Origin: Onchidella celtica
Lineage: Eukaryota > Mollusca > Gastropoda > Systellommatophora > Onchidiidae
DNA: 64,000 nt
Assembly (NCBI GenBank): GCA_963931925.1
Contig: OZ007567.1
Span: forward strand, 82,903,186 to 82,967,185
Reading direction: 5' to 3'
The position numbers and the translations under genes were made by a program. Below, in pieces: positions 27,895 to 40,799 of this stretch (its first letter is position 1; each line of letters begins with the position of its first letter). The notes beneath the pieces are model-generated. The model had not been told where the DNA came from, made no database searches, and saw only the letters and a list, made by a program, of their open reading frames with translations.

Positions 27895-28245
27895 GACAGG
27901 TTTCGTGAAATCAAGCGCTTCCGAAGTTGCAAGCCGTAACAAGCTAAAATTAAGATCATACAGTATCTCGAACAACATTTGAAGCGAGACTTCGTTCTTT
28001 ATTTTTTAAAATGGCTCCAAAATAACATGTTTCCGACAGATTAACGCCCGATCCATGACTTTGGTTATCGACACCATCATAAAATGTCACCCACAGTCTC
28101 GAGTAGTTGTTCCGTTGAAATCGATCGCTTCCGACATTACGAGCCTGTAACAAGCCTCATAAGATTATACAGTATCTGGAATAAAATTTGTAGTGTGACT
28201 TCATTGTTTAATTTTTATAGTGGCTCCAAAATGACACTAAACTTT
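27895..28245. repeat. Second tandem duplication, about 215-bp period
   Basis: Copies near 27898-28030 and 28115-28240 share CGCTTCCGA, GTAACAAGC, ATACAGTATCT, GACTTC and TGGCTCCAAAAT in order. They are diverged by roughly a quarter by eye. Confidence 0.7.
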
Positions 28246-28249
28246 TCAT

Positions 28250-31200
28250 TTATTGGTTGGAAATTAAACTGGCCACTGCTTATTTCTCAGCATGTATGCT
28301 GTTTTCACCATTTGATCAAATAGTTGGTCTTTGATGTTGGCATTAAATGTATTGGCAATATCTCATGTTCCGTGTGCAATAATTTTATGGACTCACAGAG
28401 ATGGATAAGGCCGGAGACACGAGAGAGCAGTGGTTCTTAAGCAGTTGGGGTGGGGGTGCAGCATTTCGGGTGGAGAGGTAAATACTTAGGTCGTTAAAAA
28501 ATACTCTTTACATGTACTGAGGAAGACAGAGTCCCTTTTAATTTTCTTATACCAGATTGAGGCATAATAATTTCTACCGATATTCAAATCAATCTACATT
28601 AATTCCACTGACCCACTTTGCCTTATCAGCGTTGCTAGGTTCGTGGAATCGAACCCTCCACATGTTATCTCAGATATCGCTCACGAAAGTTAAAAATACA
28701 TGTACAGAGGAAAAGGAGAAAACATTTCTAAAAACTGCCGATGATTGGGAGATAAAACCGTGATATATAAAGTTACTGGGGAACAGATTTTGAAAATGTT
28801 AGAACCGCTGATGTAGAGTAAGGCCTATGATTGTGGTGTTGGGTGGCGTGGAGTCTGACAAAGCTGCCCCTACAATGGTCCCAGTGATGGTCCACCACTG
28901 CACATGGCCCCGAGCAATCACATCAATTACAAAAGCCATTACCTTGTCCACAACCAACCCTACCCTCCTCTCCCCTTCGTCACCTTGACAGGAAACAGTG
29001 TGACGGTTTGCCTACCTTGGAGGTAATTTTTTCCCCTGGCCTAATCATGTTTCGGTTCTTTTCCTCGACACTTTTTGCCAGGAAGTTGGGGAGGCAAAAG
29101 CAGAGATAACCATAATTATTTAATTTCTGCATTTGGTCATAAAAGTCTGTCATTTTCCATTGCTGTACTGCCGAGCCAAGGAAATCGGCTCTCTAGAAAC
29201 GTGACAAAATATATAATATACATGTGTATATATATTATTATATATATAAAAACAACGAAACACAGAAAACCTGTGGGGTCGCAGCAAGGCTTGAAGCAAA
29301 GTCAAAATGTGGCTAAAGAAAATGTTGTATGTTGCAAAGTTTAGGATTTAAAAAAAAAACCGAAACTTACAATAAAACCTAAAAGAAAATGAAAGACAAA
29401 TCTAGTTCTTGGTGGGTGGGCCTTCATCAGGTAGAATGTAGCAGCATAAAAGAATCCTCTTCCTTTGCTTTTTATAGTATCTTTTCTGTATTATTTCGTC
29501 CCCTTAGGCAAAGTTCTATCTCTACTTTTTGGCTGAACTGAGTTACACACTACTTCTACGGGCCTTCTTCATTATGTATCAAGGTATCAAGCAGATTCGA
29601 TGTGTAATAGTTATGTAAGTATTATTAAAAAGAAAAAAAATTTTTTGCTCTAAAACTAAGCTATGATCAGATGAAACTTCAATCCTCGATTTCTCAAAAG
29701 TTGACGGAAGGGAGTTAGAACCTTGTCATTCTAAGGGGAGATTTCTTTAACGAAGCTTTGCTACATAATTTCTTTTTGCCATTTATTTACTTTTCCGCAA
29801 ATGTACTATACTTTGCTGGGGTTGACAATTAGTCACTGCAAACTGCAGGTACACAATTTATTTAAGACTGGTATGAAACCCCTTTACATAAACGTTAGTT
29901 TAGCAGTTATCAAAAATGGAGTTAATTTGCGAAGTAGAACAGAAAGCAAATACAACAATTCCACAGCTACATGGCACACGGCAAGATTCATTATGCAGTG
30001 CGCACCGAAATGTCTTTCGGTGGACATAAATCGTTGTAATAGGTCACCTAAACCTTCCGGCGACTTACGAGTTCAATTATTTGAATGTTTTGCGAATTAC
30101 TCTCGGTCGCACCTAATTGTTTGCTCTTATATATAGCCTTTTTGTTCCTCAACCCTATTTCACTTCTTCTTGCTCAATTTCAGAAAGATCTGTTCAATAG
30201 TTTCCGAGCGCACTGGTGACAGAGGAATTTTCTTGTAATTTTCATGGAATTTTTTACAACAGATTTCCGCCTGCGGCTGAAGAACTATTGGTAGGGAACA
30301 GTAACTCCACTCTGGCTGCTGTAGGGTTAAAGAAAGGCAGGAAAGGGGTGAGGCGGGAGCGACCATAATAGAATCAGAACAAGGGAAAAGGGTAAATCGT
30401 GAATAAACAAAAAATACACTGAAGAAAACTTAGAGTTGTTGTAGGCAAGGTATCAAGACCGGAGTAAAGCTATTGAGACACGAGTGTTGATTTCCGGCCG
30501 GTTGGCCATCCTAAACTGAAAATGTTATTCTGGCCAAATGTACGTAAAGGAGACTGACATCGCATATTTCACTGACTTAGCAAACTGGAAGTTTCCGGTA
30601 CAGTCAATGGAAACATAATCCTTCCAAAAATGTGATGCAAATCCTAATCTCAGAAACTATTGGTGTCTGTGCGCCCGCCATCTTGACAAGAAAATGAAAA
30701 CCGATGTTGGGCAATGTATGAAGTGAAGGGGAATCTGACATATCAAGATTTCTGTACACTTTACCATGACAATATTACTGCGTTTTATTGTTACTTGCTT
30801 AGAGTGTATTAAAATAAATGTATAAAGTAAAAAAAATGCATTCACCCACCCGAGAAGAAACAATGCCGACTTCATTTGCATTACATTGTTACGTGTTCAC
30901 GAGGAATGCGATCATGGGTCTCCGGCAAACTGCCTGAGTTAATTGAATGCCATAACTCGTTCTGTCGCCTGCCAGAAAGAGCGCCCGGTCAGTGAAGATA
31001 CATTCCCCCACCACCCCCAAATCCCTCTTCGTAAATGTCGTTTTTAGTTTTGGTGCCTTGAAGTGAAAAGTCGAAGTGGGGGGGGGGGGGGGGCTTCAGA
31101 ATTGTCATTGAGATTAGCAAGGTCGCTGGACTTACACTCCACCTATGTTACAGTGGCAGTGAAGTACCCCTGGCCGTGCGTGAATAACTTGGGGAAGTGA

Positions 31201-31740
31201 TAATCTCTCAACTGCTGTGTTATTGTGAATTGGGATGGGATAGATTTGGGGGGGGGGGGGGTCCTGAATATTTACTGAATTTGACGTAATTTTAATTATG
31301 AACTGGTTGGTAAGTGGATTAGCGGCACTGTGGACAATCACGTTTCATGGACTAAATTGTTCACACGTCCACAACTGATCTGTAGCATTAGGGATTTATG
31401 TGTACCCGAAAACCTGTTCTGTGACCTGCATTATTAGCCCAGTAGCGTTATACGTAAAGTGATACCCACAGTAATTGTTTCTTTCTCGGATTTGACCAGT
31501 TCCTGCACAGCAAGTCTAATTTGGCCATCCCATTTCCCAAGTTCGCATACCTAGCATTCCGCGACCGGTCACAGAATCAGTTTTCAGCTGAGTCGTCTTT
31601 TTTTCTTGAGGACTGCCCGCTTGGGTGTGGGCAATGTAAGGAAGTCTATCCTCATAAAGTAGGAACCGCGGGATTTTCAGTGCTAATAAACAGTGAAAGC
31701 AGGAACAGCGGATCTCATCTAAGTACCGGTATGATGATGC
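28250..31740. other. Intergenic region without recognised genes
   Basis: No exon is supported on either strand. It contains an AT-repeat tract (29210-29250), one copy of a dispersed foldback repeat (29251-29376) and two poly-G runs (31078-31093, 31248-31261). Confidence 0.5.
29251..29376 (-). repeat. Dispersed repeat copy (family with 35620-35810 and 36381-36575)
   Basis: On the minus strand it reads TTTGACTTTGCTTCAAGCC, then GACCCCACAGGTTTTCTGTG. This matches GGACTTTGCTTCAAGCCTTG and CACAGATTTTCTGTGG in the copy at 36.4-36.6 kb. Confidence 0.65.
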
Positions 31741-31741
31741 A

Positions 31742-32190
31742 AGAATGAATGAATGAATGAATGGCATTTATATAGCGCATATCCATTTAAAATGCTCTAA
31801 GCGCTTTACAGAAGCAACATGTCAAAGACAGAGCAGAATGGAGCGCCCGCGAAGCGCTCAACACACTACGCTCTCTATCTCAAAGCAAATAGTAACGCAG
31901 CCTTCACAACTCACAACAGTTCAAAACTCACATCACATATATCACAATTCAAATAATATTTGAATATTTATTAATAATAATACACATGTATATATTTAAT
32001 AATGAATAATAAATTTTGTTTTTGCTGGTGGGGGGATGATATGGATAAATTTTCGATCCTACCCCCCAATAAGATGCAGGGACTTGAAACTATGAGAAAA
32101 ATCCAAATTTCCGCGGCCGCCTGCACTGCCCGGTTTTGAACCCAGGACCCTTGGCATGAGAGGCGAGCACCTTGCCTCTAGACCACCTTG
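31742..32190 (-). mobile_element. tRNA-derived SINE, about 450 bp
   Basis: The minus strand starts with a tRNA-like head: A-box TGGTCTAGAGGC (32185-32174) and B-box GGTTCAAAACC (32142-32132), with a T-stem CCTGG/CCGGG. It ends with GTAAAGCGCTTAGAGC, GCGCTATATAAATGCC and a (CATT)n tail (31743-31764). That tail type is widespread in metazoan SINEs. A bare tRNA gene is excluded because the anticodon stem and acceptor stem do not close. Confidence 0.65.
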
Positions 32191-32291
32191 AATGAGACTT
32201 ATAAGAGAGAGGTAAAGGACGTGCAGCAAGAGACAGAGGAAGGAAAGATAAGAGAGACAGGCCTACATAAACATGCTTATGCATACATCCA

Positions 32292-32491
32292 NNNNNNNNN
32301 NNNNNNNNNNNNNNNNNNNNNNNNNNNNNNNNNNNNNNNNNNNNNNNNNNNNNNNNNNNNNNNNNNNNNNNNNNNNNNNNNNNNNNNNNNNNNNNNNNNN
32401 NNNNNNNNNNNNNNNNNNNNNNNNNNNNNNNNNNNNNNNNNNNNNNNNNNNNNNNNNNNNNNNNNNNNNNNNNNNNNNNNNNNNNNNNNNN
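32292..32491. other. Assembly gap, 200 N
   Basis: Exactly 200 undetermined bases; the real size is probably unknown. Open frames through it are meaningless. Confidence 1.
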
Positions 32492-32499
32492 GATCCCCA

Positions 32500-35400
32500 T
32501 TCTCTCCCTGCTTGATGTAACCCTGATGTCCACTTGTCAGTTACATGACAAGGGCAACACTTTACCGACACGGCCTGGTCTCACTGTCACAAAACTGTTC
32601 ATCATATTGCCTTCTTCACATACTAGCCGCGACCAAAAGTTAAAATACACGTAGGAGTTGTTTAATGTTTCTATGCAAATGTATCCCATTTTAATAGCAA
32701 CAGTTCTATTCTTTACATGAATGATTATAATATTTATATGGTCAGTTTACACTATGAGGATGTCATCACGATGACTTACAGATGCCTTAGCACAATTGTA
32801 GCACGTTTGTCTTCTTACAGTTTAGGCAACACCCTCGAGGCTGTACATGCTTCTGGGTTATTTGCGATATTATAATGGTGTGATGATTATGACGGAGCTA
32901 AATAGTAAAAGGGGAGCTTTCGTCCACATGGAATTTAATTAATTATCCGCCCAAACTCAGGAAGTTTTTTTTTTTTTTTCGTCTGCTGAGTTCGCCGTTG
33001 AGCGTTGTTTTTACATTAAAGGGGCTTTCACTGCGGTATAACAAACAGCTCCATGTCCAATTCACTTTGACAGAAACGAAGCCCTCAAACAATCCACAAC
33101 AAGCATGCTGATGATGAGATTTCGCGCAATTTCCCCCCAGTTTCTGCAAGTAGACCAACATTAATGAGAATGCAAACAGCCTTGAAGACGTTCTTTGGTT
33201 GTGTAGCCTACCTTATACAGTAAGAGTGCTCTCTTATTGCTGTGTACGATGATACTTTGTATGCTATGTATGTCATGTATTCTTCATGGTCACTGACAGT
33301 TTTGCACTTTCCAGCCGGTGACGACCGACTATAATTATGATATTATATTAAAGGGAAGACGCATGACTTGCCATTACACGGCAATAATACTCATCTCAAC
33401 GGGGCGCCTTATACAGTTTTTTGTTTTAATGAAGGAAATTTGAAATTTTATGAGGAAAAAATTCATCTCAACTGGGGCGCCTTAGGAAAGTCTGAATGAC
33501 GGAGTCTGAACATTTTCACGAAGAAAAAAAGCTGAAAAGTTTGTTCATATCTGCCGAGGAGATGCGTGTTTGCGGATTGCAGTGCAGACCAGCGAATTCA
33601 GGAGCGGGGCAGCCCATTTTAATCGGCCGACAAATTGAATGGTGACGTCACGACTTTGTTTCATTAAGTTCCCACGAGTTGCCTGGCACCCAGTATCTCA
33701 CTAAAACTAAATGTCATGACGTCACCCTCCCCATTAGCTTACACTATGTTAGGCTTAACGCTGGTTTCTGTGCAAAATCTGAGAACGTTCTATTCACTCA
33801 ATCTCCCAAATGTACTTTCACATAACGAAGAAATGGCAAAGCACAAGAGACACAATATCATGTGGTCACTTTCAGGACGTTAAGTTTATTGCATGGGTTA
33901 CGGTTGTGCAAAGGTACACGGAAATAATAGTAAGAAACAATTAAGAAAACAACAGCAACAAAACAAGGTAAAAAGGTCCACACCTCTAATATACAGACTT
34001 AAAAATCAACTACATTAACAAATTTTCTTTTTAACCCCGAAAATGATAGTATGAATAGTATGATTGATGGGTCTGTGGTTTTCGTTAATAAAGATTTGGA
34101 TGTGACAGAATAGAAGGGCCCAGACATGACCAGAAGTATGTTACTGGGGTCCGAAATAATCACAGATTGGCCTCAGAATACAATGCGAAGTGACTATTTG
34201 TGCCATTGCCGCCAACTCAGATTTTGTCTGCATGCTGAAATATTGGCAAATGTAAAGGGTTACGTTTGCCTAATTGGTTCCAGTAATACCTTTTCGCTGG
34301 CAAAATGGCCAATGTAATTTTATACAATCTGACCAAAAACTGGTCACAAAAAAAAAAGTTTACTTTAGTTTAAGTGTTTTGGCTACATGGTATAGCCACG
34401 TCCCAATTATTTGCGTTTTGAGTAAATTAATTAGAATCAATAAGGAACCATCACTGGCGTTCACAGCAAAAGTGTACACATTACAATCTGTGTTCATTTT
34501 CTGCCAGAAAGAGTAGGACTTACTTACAACAAACATCTTTGAATTTATTTTCAAAACACAAACTAGAACAAATTCTAATGCTAATCACTATACTTGATGA
34601 CTCATTAGACATGACAAACTCATTTCGATCAGTGAAATGGCTAAGATAAGGGAAACATCTGTTCTTTTCCTTGTATGACAACAACTACATTGCAGATCGG
34701 TGCCCAACAGAAAAAAACATCAGCTTCAGTCTAGCTCTGCTTGTAAATACCTAACCACAAAAAGACCAATAATTAAAGAAAATAAAAAACGATTACCATC
34801 AAAATACTAAAAGCATAAAAATATACATAAACCATGAATAAAATACATGTATCATTAATCTATTTCCAATATCTAAAAACTTTTTTTTTTTTTAAAGAAT
34901 ACTGAAATGAAACTGACAGTGACATAAACATGTGTCCTCCTCTGAATTTCAATTATTAAAAAAAAAAAGGTACTGTATTTTAAAATCTGTTAAAAAGAAA
35001 ACTGTCTCACACCAAGTCCTAGATGATTAAAAACTGCTGCAAAAATTAGTTTTGATTAAAAAAAACAACAAAAAACAAAGGCAATAAGGAGAGAAGTTTA
35101 TCTGAGGATCCCAAAAAGAACACAAGAATCAAGAACTGGGGGCCTCGAGCCTCAGACTGAGGCACCCTTGAGAAACAAAGAATCCACCGAGCCAGGGCGT
35201 TCATAGACAACAAAAATAAAAATTTAATCATAGATGACATCCAGTAAGTAACTTATTAAAGCAAAGTAGGTATCAGTGCATTCCAAGCTTTGATTATTTA
35301 CATTACAGTACAGTAGGAGGAATACAAGCAAGGAGTATCCCTAGATTAGAAAAGAAGCTGCGCTGAGAATGGATAGTATTTTATATTATATACTGCCATT

Positions 35401-35600
35401 AGATATAACTTTGCAAAGTATACAATTTATACAGTTATCGTCATGAATAACCTCACTGTCCATCTCACATGCTGGTATACTGGAGATTTTGGTGGTTTTG
35501 AGTTTTCTACCTTAGCATTACTCAAAATCAGAAAATGACGCATTGATATCTTTAACAGATTTGAAGTTATGAACGGTAATGTTTTTGTCACATCCAAGAA
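32500..35600. other. Intergenic region without recognised genes
   Basis: No supported exon. A short direct repeat (TCATCTCAAC-GGGGCGCCTTA) occurs at about 33391 and 33461. Confidence 0.5.
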
Positions 35601-35619
35601 TAACAAAAGTGGCTATAAC

Positions 35620-35810
35620 TTTGAAGTCAAAATATGGCAAAAAGAAAATGTTGTAGGTAGCAAAGTCTTGATTATGGAATAATACCAAAACGATACAATA
35701 AAATGCGAGGCTTTGCTACCTATAACTTTATCTTTTTGCCTTTAACTTTGCTTAAAGCCTTGCTGGGATCTCACAGATTTTCTGAGGTTTGTATAATATT
35801 CCATAACTTT
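35620..35810. repeat. Foldback repeat with 30-bp arms
   Basis: The arms at 35636-35665 (GGCAAAAAGAAAATGTTGTA and GGTAGCAAAG) and 35711-35740 (reverse complement, about 25 of 30 matching) surround a 45-nt loop. The right half continues into ACTTTGCTTAAAGCCTTGC and CACAGATTTTCTGAGG, shared with 36381-36575 and 29251-29376. Confidence 0.7.
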
Positions 35811-36380
35811 GTAACACTCCTCTGTAAATTGAGAAAATAACTGATACACCAGTACGTGAAATGGATGATCAGATAACAGCATTACACACTGTGTTCACAA
35901 AAACCCTAAACAAACATTGGATAAAAATTGTGAAAATATTCTGTTTGTGGAATTTTCATGGTTTCAGAATTTAGCACATTAATTTTGGCATAATATGTTT
36001 AAGAAGATATCTTTAAGAGACAAAAAAAATCAACAATTTCTATTGATAAATTTAGCCATCCATGGCATAAATGTCATAACATTTGGAGGCCAAAGGAGAA
36101 TCTTGAATACATATACATAATATATATATATATTAGCAAATTCTTGTGTGCTATATAGATCATTAAGTAGGGCGTGAGAGGGAAAACAAACCAACAACAT
36201 CCAGTTGTACATCTTGTGAACATATGCACAGAGTAATGTGAAACTGAAGGCGTGTGCTTGTAAAGTGCAGTGTTACAATGTGCATCAGTCTAGATAGACA
36301 CGGATGTCAAAATGTGTGACCCTCCCTGGGTAGTTTCTGGAAACAGGCTATGAGCTTTAAATTCCTATATTATATTATAC

Positions 36381-36575
36381 ATTGTCAAAATATCACAAAA
36401 AGAAAAAAGCTGTAGGCAGGAAAGCCTTGTGTATGAAACAATTCCAGCATTTTGGTGTCATATCTAACACCAGACTTTGCATTCCGCAACTAAGTCTTTT
36501 GGCCATATTTGGACTTTGCTTCAAGCCTTGATGGCACTGCACAGATTTTCTGTGGTTTTTATAATACATGTATGT
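36381..36575 (+). repeat. Dispersed foldback-family copy
   Basis: Shares CTTTGCAT--CGCAAC, GGACTTTGCTTCAAGCCTTG and CACAGATTTTCTGTGG with copies at 35.6-35.8 kb (same strand) and 29.25-29.38 kb (opposite strand). Confidence 0.65.
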
Positions 36576-36799
36576 TGATACATGCAATGTTGCTTTTTTA
36601 TACATTGTTATTCAAGTTACAACACATATCTGTTTAACAAAGTTTCTACATCTCTCTGATAATCGCTTTTCAAAGGCTTTGCGGGGGATAAAATGTTATA
36701 GTCTAGGGCTCCTTAAATGCAAGAAAATGAAAGAAGGTTTATTAATTTATTCATTTTTGTTCAGATTTTTCTCCACTTTTAAAATCTTTTTTAAAGCCT

Positions 36800-37000
36800 A
36801 GGGCTGTTCCACCACATGTACTTCCAGACCCTTTTCTCAAGTTTTTAAATTCCAGGGCTACTCCACTGTATGCATTTCCAGGACCTTTTCTCTTTTCAAA
36901 TTCCAGAGCTATTCCGCTATGTGTATTTCCAGTGCTTTTTCTCAAATTCTTTAAATTCCAGGACTTTTCCAGGGATATCCGCGCAACTCCAGGGCTGCAC
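36800..37000. repeat. Minisatellite, about 3.5 units of 51-55 bp
   Basis: Units start near 36800, 36854, 36905 and 36960, each with AG-GCT-TTCC, ATTTCCAG and CTTTTCTC, closing with AAATTCC. The minus strand is open across it and reads a repetitive peptide (SGIALEFEKRKGPGNAY and so on). I treat that as a by-product. Confidence 0.75.
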
Positions 37001-37551
37001 AGGAATTCTGTGTTGACAGCAAGGTAAAACAAGAGAGTTAACCATACTGTCAATTCTGGAACTAGTCCAGCCCTTGTTTTACATGTCCTTTGCTTCATTA
37101 TGGTTTTATTTTGCATTACTTGTATGGCAAAACTGATATTACATGGGTCCTGAATACTGATTGTTTCGAATTCCACCTATTTGCAAGGGAGGGTCAACGC
37201 ATCATTCACCGTTTTTTTTTAAATAGAGAGAACCGAAAAAAGTGAAACATATTATATTACCAACCAATTTGACGATGAAAATACTTTTTTTGACTTTTAT
37301 CATATAAATCTTGGAGTGCTGTGGAGGATTATGTGCATACATACATTAACCATTTCTTCTGGCTCAAACATTTTAAATGTGGAAGCCAGGTTGGATCAGA
37401 TCATTTTGGAGGAACTTGTCATATCACATGTGAAATAAAAGTTCGGCCATCTGGCTTGGAGAATATGAGAATTAGCCACAGGTCTCAGCATCTCATGAAC
37501 AAATAAAACAAAGACACACTGACGTATCAATTATTCAGCCTGCTGCAAATA

Positions 37552-37805
37552 TACAAGGTGCCTCAAAAAAAAATTTCAAAAAAGTATACACACTCTTAAT
37601 ATTTATTAATACAATATCAACTGTAAAACACGCAGGATTTATAATTCAAATTAAAGAAGACAGATGTGTAATTATCTGAGTTATCACATGTGTTCAAAAT
37701 GATGGCCATTCTGGGCCAGGCCCTGATGACAACACAGTTCAATAGAGTTGTAAACAATATTAAGCAGTTCATTTGTGTTTACATTTTTTTCTGAGACATC
37801 TTATA
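37552..37805 (-). mobile_element. Tc1/mariner-type MITE, 254 bp, keeping a transposase C-terminus
   Basis: The ends are TACAAGGTGCCTCAAAAAAA and (inverted) TATAAGATGTCTCAGAAAAA: long inverted repeats beginning with a TA target site. On the minus strand about 40 codons stay open up to TGA at 37684-37686, ending CCHQGLAQNGHHFEHM. An ending of the form C...NGxHFEH is typical of IS630/Tc1/mariner transposases as I recall them. It appears to be an internal-deletion derivative. Confidence 0.7.
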
Positions 37806-40500
37806 CTACAGGATGTTGTGAAAAGGCTGGACCATCAACATAACATTTAAATACATGTACAGGTACATAACAAATTGAAGACTTGGGAGCAACGCACCTT
37901 TTATGGGATAAAGCAATACAAATTAGACAGACACTGGGACACGCAAAAATTGTTATTAAAACAAAATGTAAATGATTGAAATGAACGCTACGAAAATATC
38001 ACAGCCACCTTGAAGATATAATAGCTCAGTGGAGTCTCAAGTTTTCACAAGTTCATGTAAAATAAAAGAATGAAAGAAAGACACAGGGGAAAAGAGAAAG
38101 AGAGGGTGGGAAAAAAAGCCATCTGCTCATGGCATAAATTGTATACCAATCACAAATATCATCTTTATTCAAGACTTAAAACAGCTATTTGATTGAAATC
38201 ATTTCTCCTAATGGATAAGTTTACATCACATAGGCCTTCTTGTTGTCTGGCAACATATAAAGACGACTCAACGATAGGTCATATGCTTAGTTAAACAGGG
38301 CTATGACCAGCAATGAGCTTTTTGTAAAATTACCGGTGTTGTGCTAACAAAAGCCTTCAAGCTAAATTTGGGGCCTGAAATACATCAAATTGATATGGAA
38401 GAAGAAATCACATTTACACATGCCATTTAAATGAAAAAAAGAAAATTCCTTGCAACAACAAAATTCGATGTATAACTAATACATAAGGCCAAAACTCCAA
38501 GGTTTCAATAGCAAGTTGAGTAGTTAGAACGAAGGTCAACCCCACTGTTAATAAATCATTAACATGCTCTTTACACTATTTTTTTTTCCTCTGACAATAT
38601 ATAGACACCCTGATACTATTTGGTTAAACCTTAATTAGAATCTTCCTCCATGGAATAACACGAATTGAGGGTTGGCAACCAGAATGTTTTATGTCTAAAA
38701 TAGGCAAATTGAGAAAAACAAATTTGAAATTTGTAACCCTGATGAAACTTCAAATAACTGCGATACCTTCAACACAGTCACGTGAATAGTTTTGCTGATT
38801 ATAAAATAAAGTCACACACCTTGTGTCTCGGATATCTACAGGCATTTAAAAGCAATAAATAAAACTTGACATAATATATTCTGGTTGAAACCCTCGAAAT
38901 GGTTTACATTACAAGTCTTGCTTGTACCTTTTGAGTTTCAATACATGTACTTATGTAAATGGATGGCACAGTTAGGAAGCTTGTGCATGAAGACATCTGT
39001 AAAAAAAAAAGTAGAGATTCAGTGCAGAGATTCTGGTGTTCCTTTCCCAAAATAAGTGGTTATAACCTAATAAGTCTGATTTTAGCCAAATTCCCATCCA
39101 TCTCAACTAATTATGTGGAAATACCATACAGGTTGCTACATATTGATCTGCTTCTTCAGAAGGGGGATACAGAGACCCACAAACTAAACCACTACATCAG
39201 TTCCATTCAGTATGAAACTAAGCGTTCAATAAGACTGACTGCTTAAAGACTGCGGTTTACTTGTTTAAGTTATCTGCAGACGGATTATCTATGACTACTG
39301 CATGGAATCCGCCAATGAAAATTTACATTAACTAAGATATTCATCTTAAAAATTTATGAATTCATTATTGGTTTGATAGAGTAGACTTCCAATTGCGCTA
39401 TTGGCTTATCATATGACAAAGACAAACTTGGCTAACCATACTTACAATAAAATTTTACTAATGGCACAGTACACATCATAAACCAGGTACAAGCATGCCT
39501 GAGTTTGTGACAGTGATGGTCAGTATAAATTAAGACTAACATTCTATATTGATAATTCACAACAGCTTTTTACGATTAAGATTTCTAATTACGATTTCTG
39601 ACTGGAGAAATATTAACTGAGAATTGTAGGATTTCCTTTGCTTATTAAAATCGTACAATTCTGTACAGAAGGAAGTTTATAAATAAAATAAAACATGTTT
39701 ATGCTGCTTGGGTTAATGAGTAGCAATGGAAACGAACTGGGCAATATGAGACTGTAAATTTTGATCTAAATATTGATTTGTACACATGTCACTGCTGGTC
39801 GGCCTTCTTTGTTCATGCAGATAACTTGTCACACACTCTACCACAATAAAGTAGTAGTTAATCTGTCAAGAAGAAAAATACAGGCTCTAAACAACTGATA
39901 TGTGATAAGTTGTGTTATTGCAGTCAAACATTGAAGATCTATACATCTGTTGGACACATTCCACTAACAAAAACAACCAGGAAACAGTAATCTTGGATCA
40001 TTTACAAACATAACTTTATCAGTTGTAAAATCTGTTTTGGCACAATGTCATATACTCTACTCATGGACTAGCTTTAAACAGTATCACATTCTTGTCAATG
40101 ACTTTAATAGGGACAAGTCAAACAGAAAAGCATCAACAATATGTATTCATTTCTGTACAGACTGGTTTTAACAATGAAAATAATAAGAATAATATATTTC
40201 TTTTCAACTGCCCTCTGGAAGACTAATTCCATGGATGACACCACAAATACCAGCATGTTGTTTACCCCACACTTGTTCATACACCATGAGGTTGCTTTAT
40301 ATCTTGGCCCTTGAGATCAACAGTTCAACTTTGCACTTACAATATATGTGGGCCGCTCTAGGGAAATGGCTCACATGTTGCACTCAGCACTTTCGGGATA
40401 GAGCCAAAAAATAGGTGGCTAGGGACTCCTCAGTCCTATATCAGTTTTCAGCACAAGTAGATTCGTCAATCACTTCTCTTTGTCTGGGCAAAAGAGTTTT
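37806..40500. other. AT-rich region, no gene seen
   Basis: No exon or clear mobile element is supported. Sequence complexity is ordinary. Confidence 0.5.
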
Positions 40501-40513
40501 AATGAACTCCGCC

Positions 40514-40791
40514 TATAAATATATATTTTTTTTCATTTTGTCTGATTCAATCTAATGGTCTTTTTAAATTTACATGGACTTTATGCATGTTTTTTTTTTT
40601 TAAAAATATAAATATATATTTTTTTTCATTTTGTCTGATTCAATCTAATGGTCTTTTTAAATTTACATGGACTTTATGCATGTTTTTTTTTTTTAAAATA
40701 TAAATATATATTTTTTTTCATTTTGTCTGATTCAATCTAATGGTCTTTTTAAATTTACATGGACTTTATGCATGTTTTTTTTTTTTTAAAA
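40514..40791. repeat. Three tandem copies of a 92-93 bp unit, nearly identical
   Basis: Units start at 40514, 40607 and 40699 with TATAAATATATATTTTTTTT and run through CATTTTGTCTGATTCAATC, ACATGGACTTTATGCATG and a T-run plus A-run. Apart from homopolymer length they look the same, so the expansion is recent (or an assembly repeat). Confidence 0.95.
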
Positions 40792-40799
40792 AGTGACTT

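Noticed and set aside
32111-32192. A functional tRNA gene
   Set aside because: A- and B-boxes are present, but the cloverleaf does not close and a SINE body and tail follow.
32090-32571. Open frames across the N gap
   Set aside because: They consist mostly of unknown residues.
38660-38760. Tiny hAT-like unit (AGGGTTGGCAACC ... GTAACCCTG)
   Set aside because: The ends match loosely and no 8-bp duplication flanks them.
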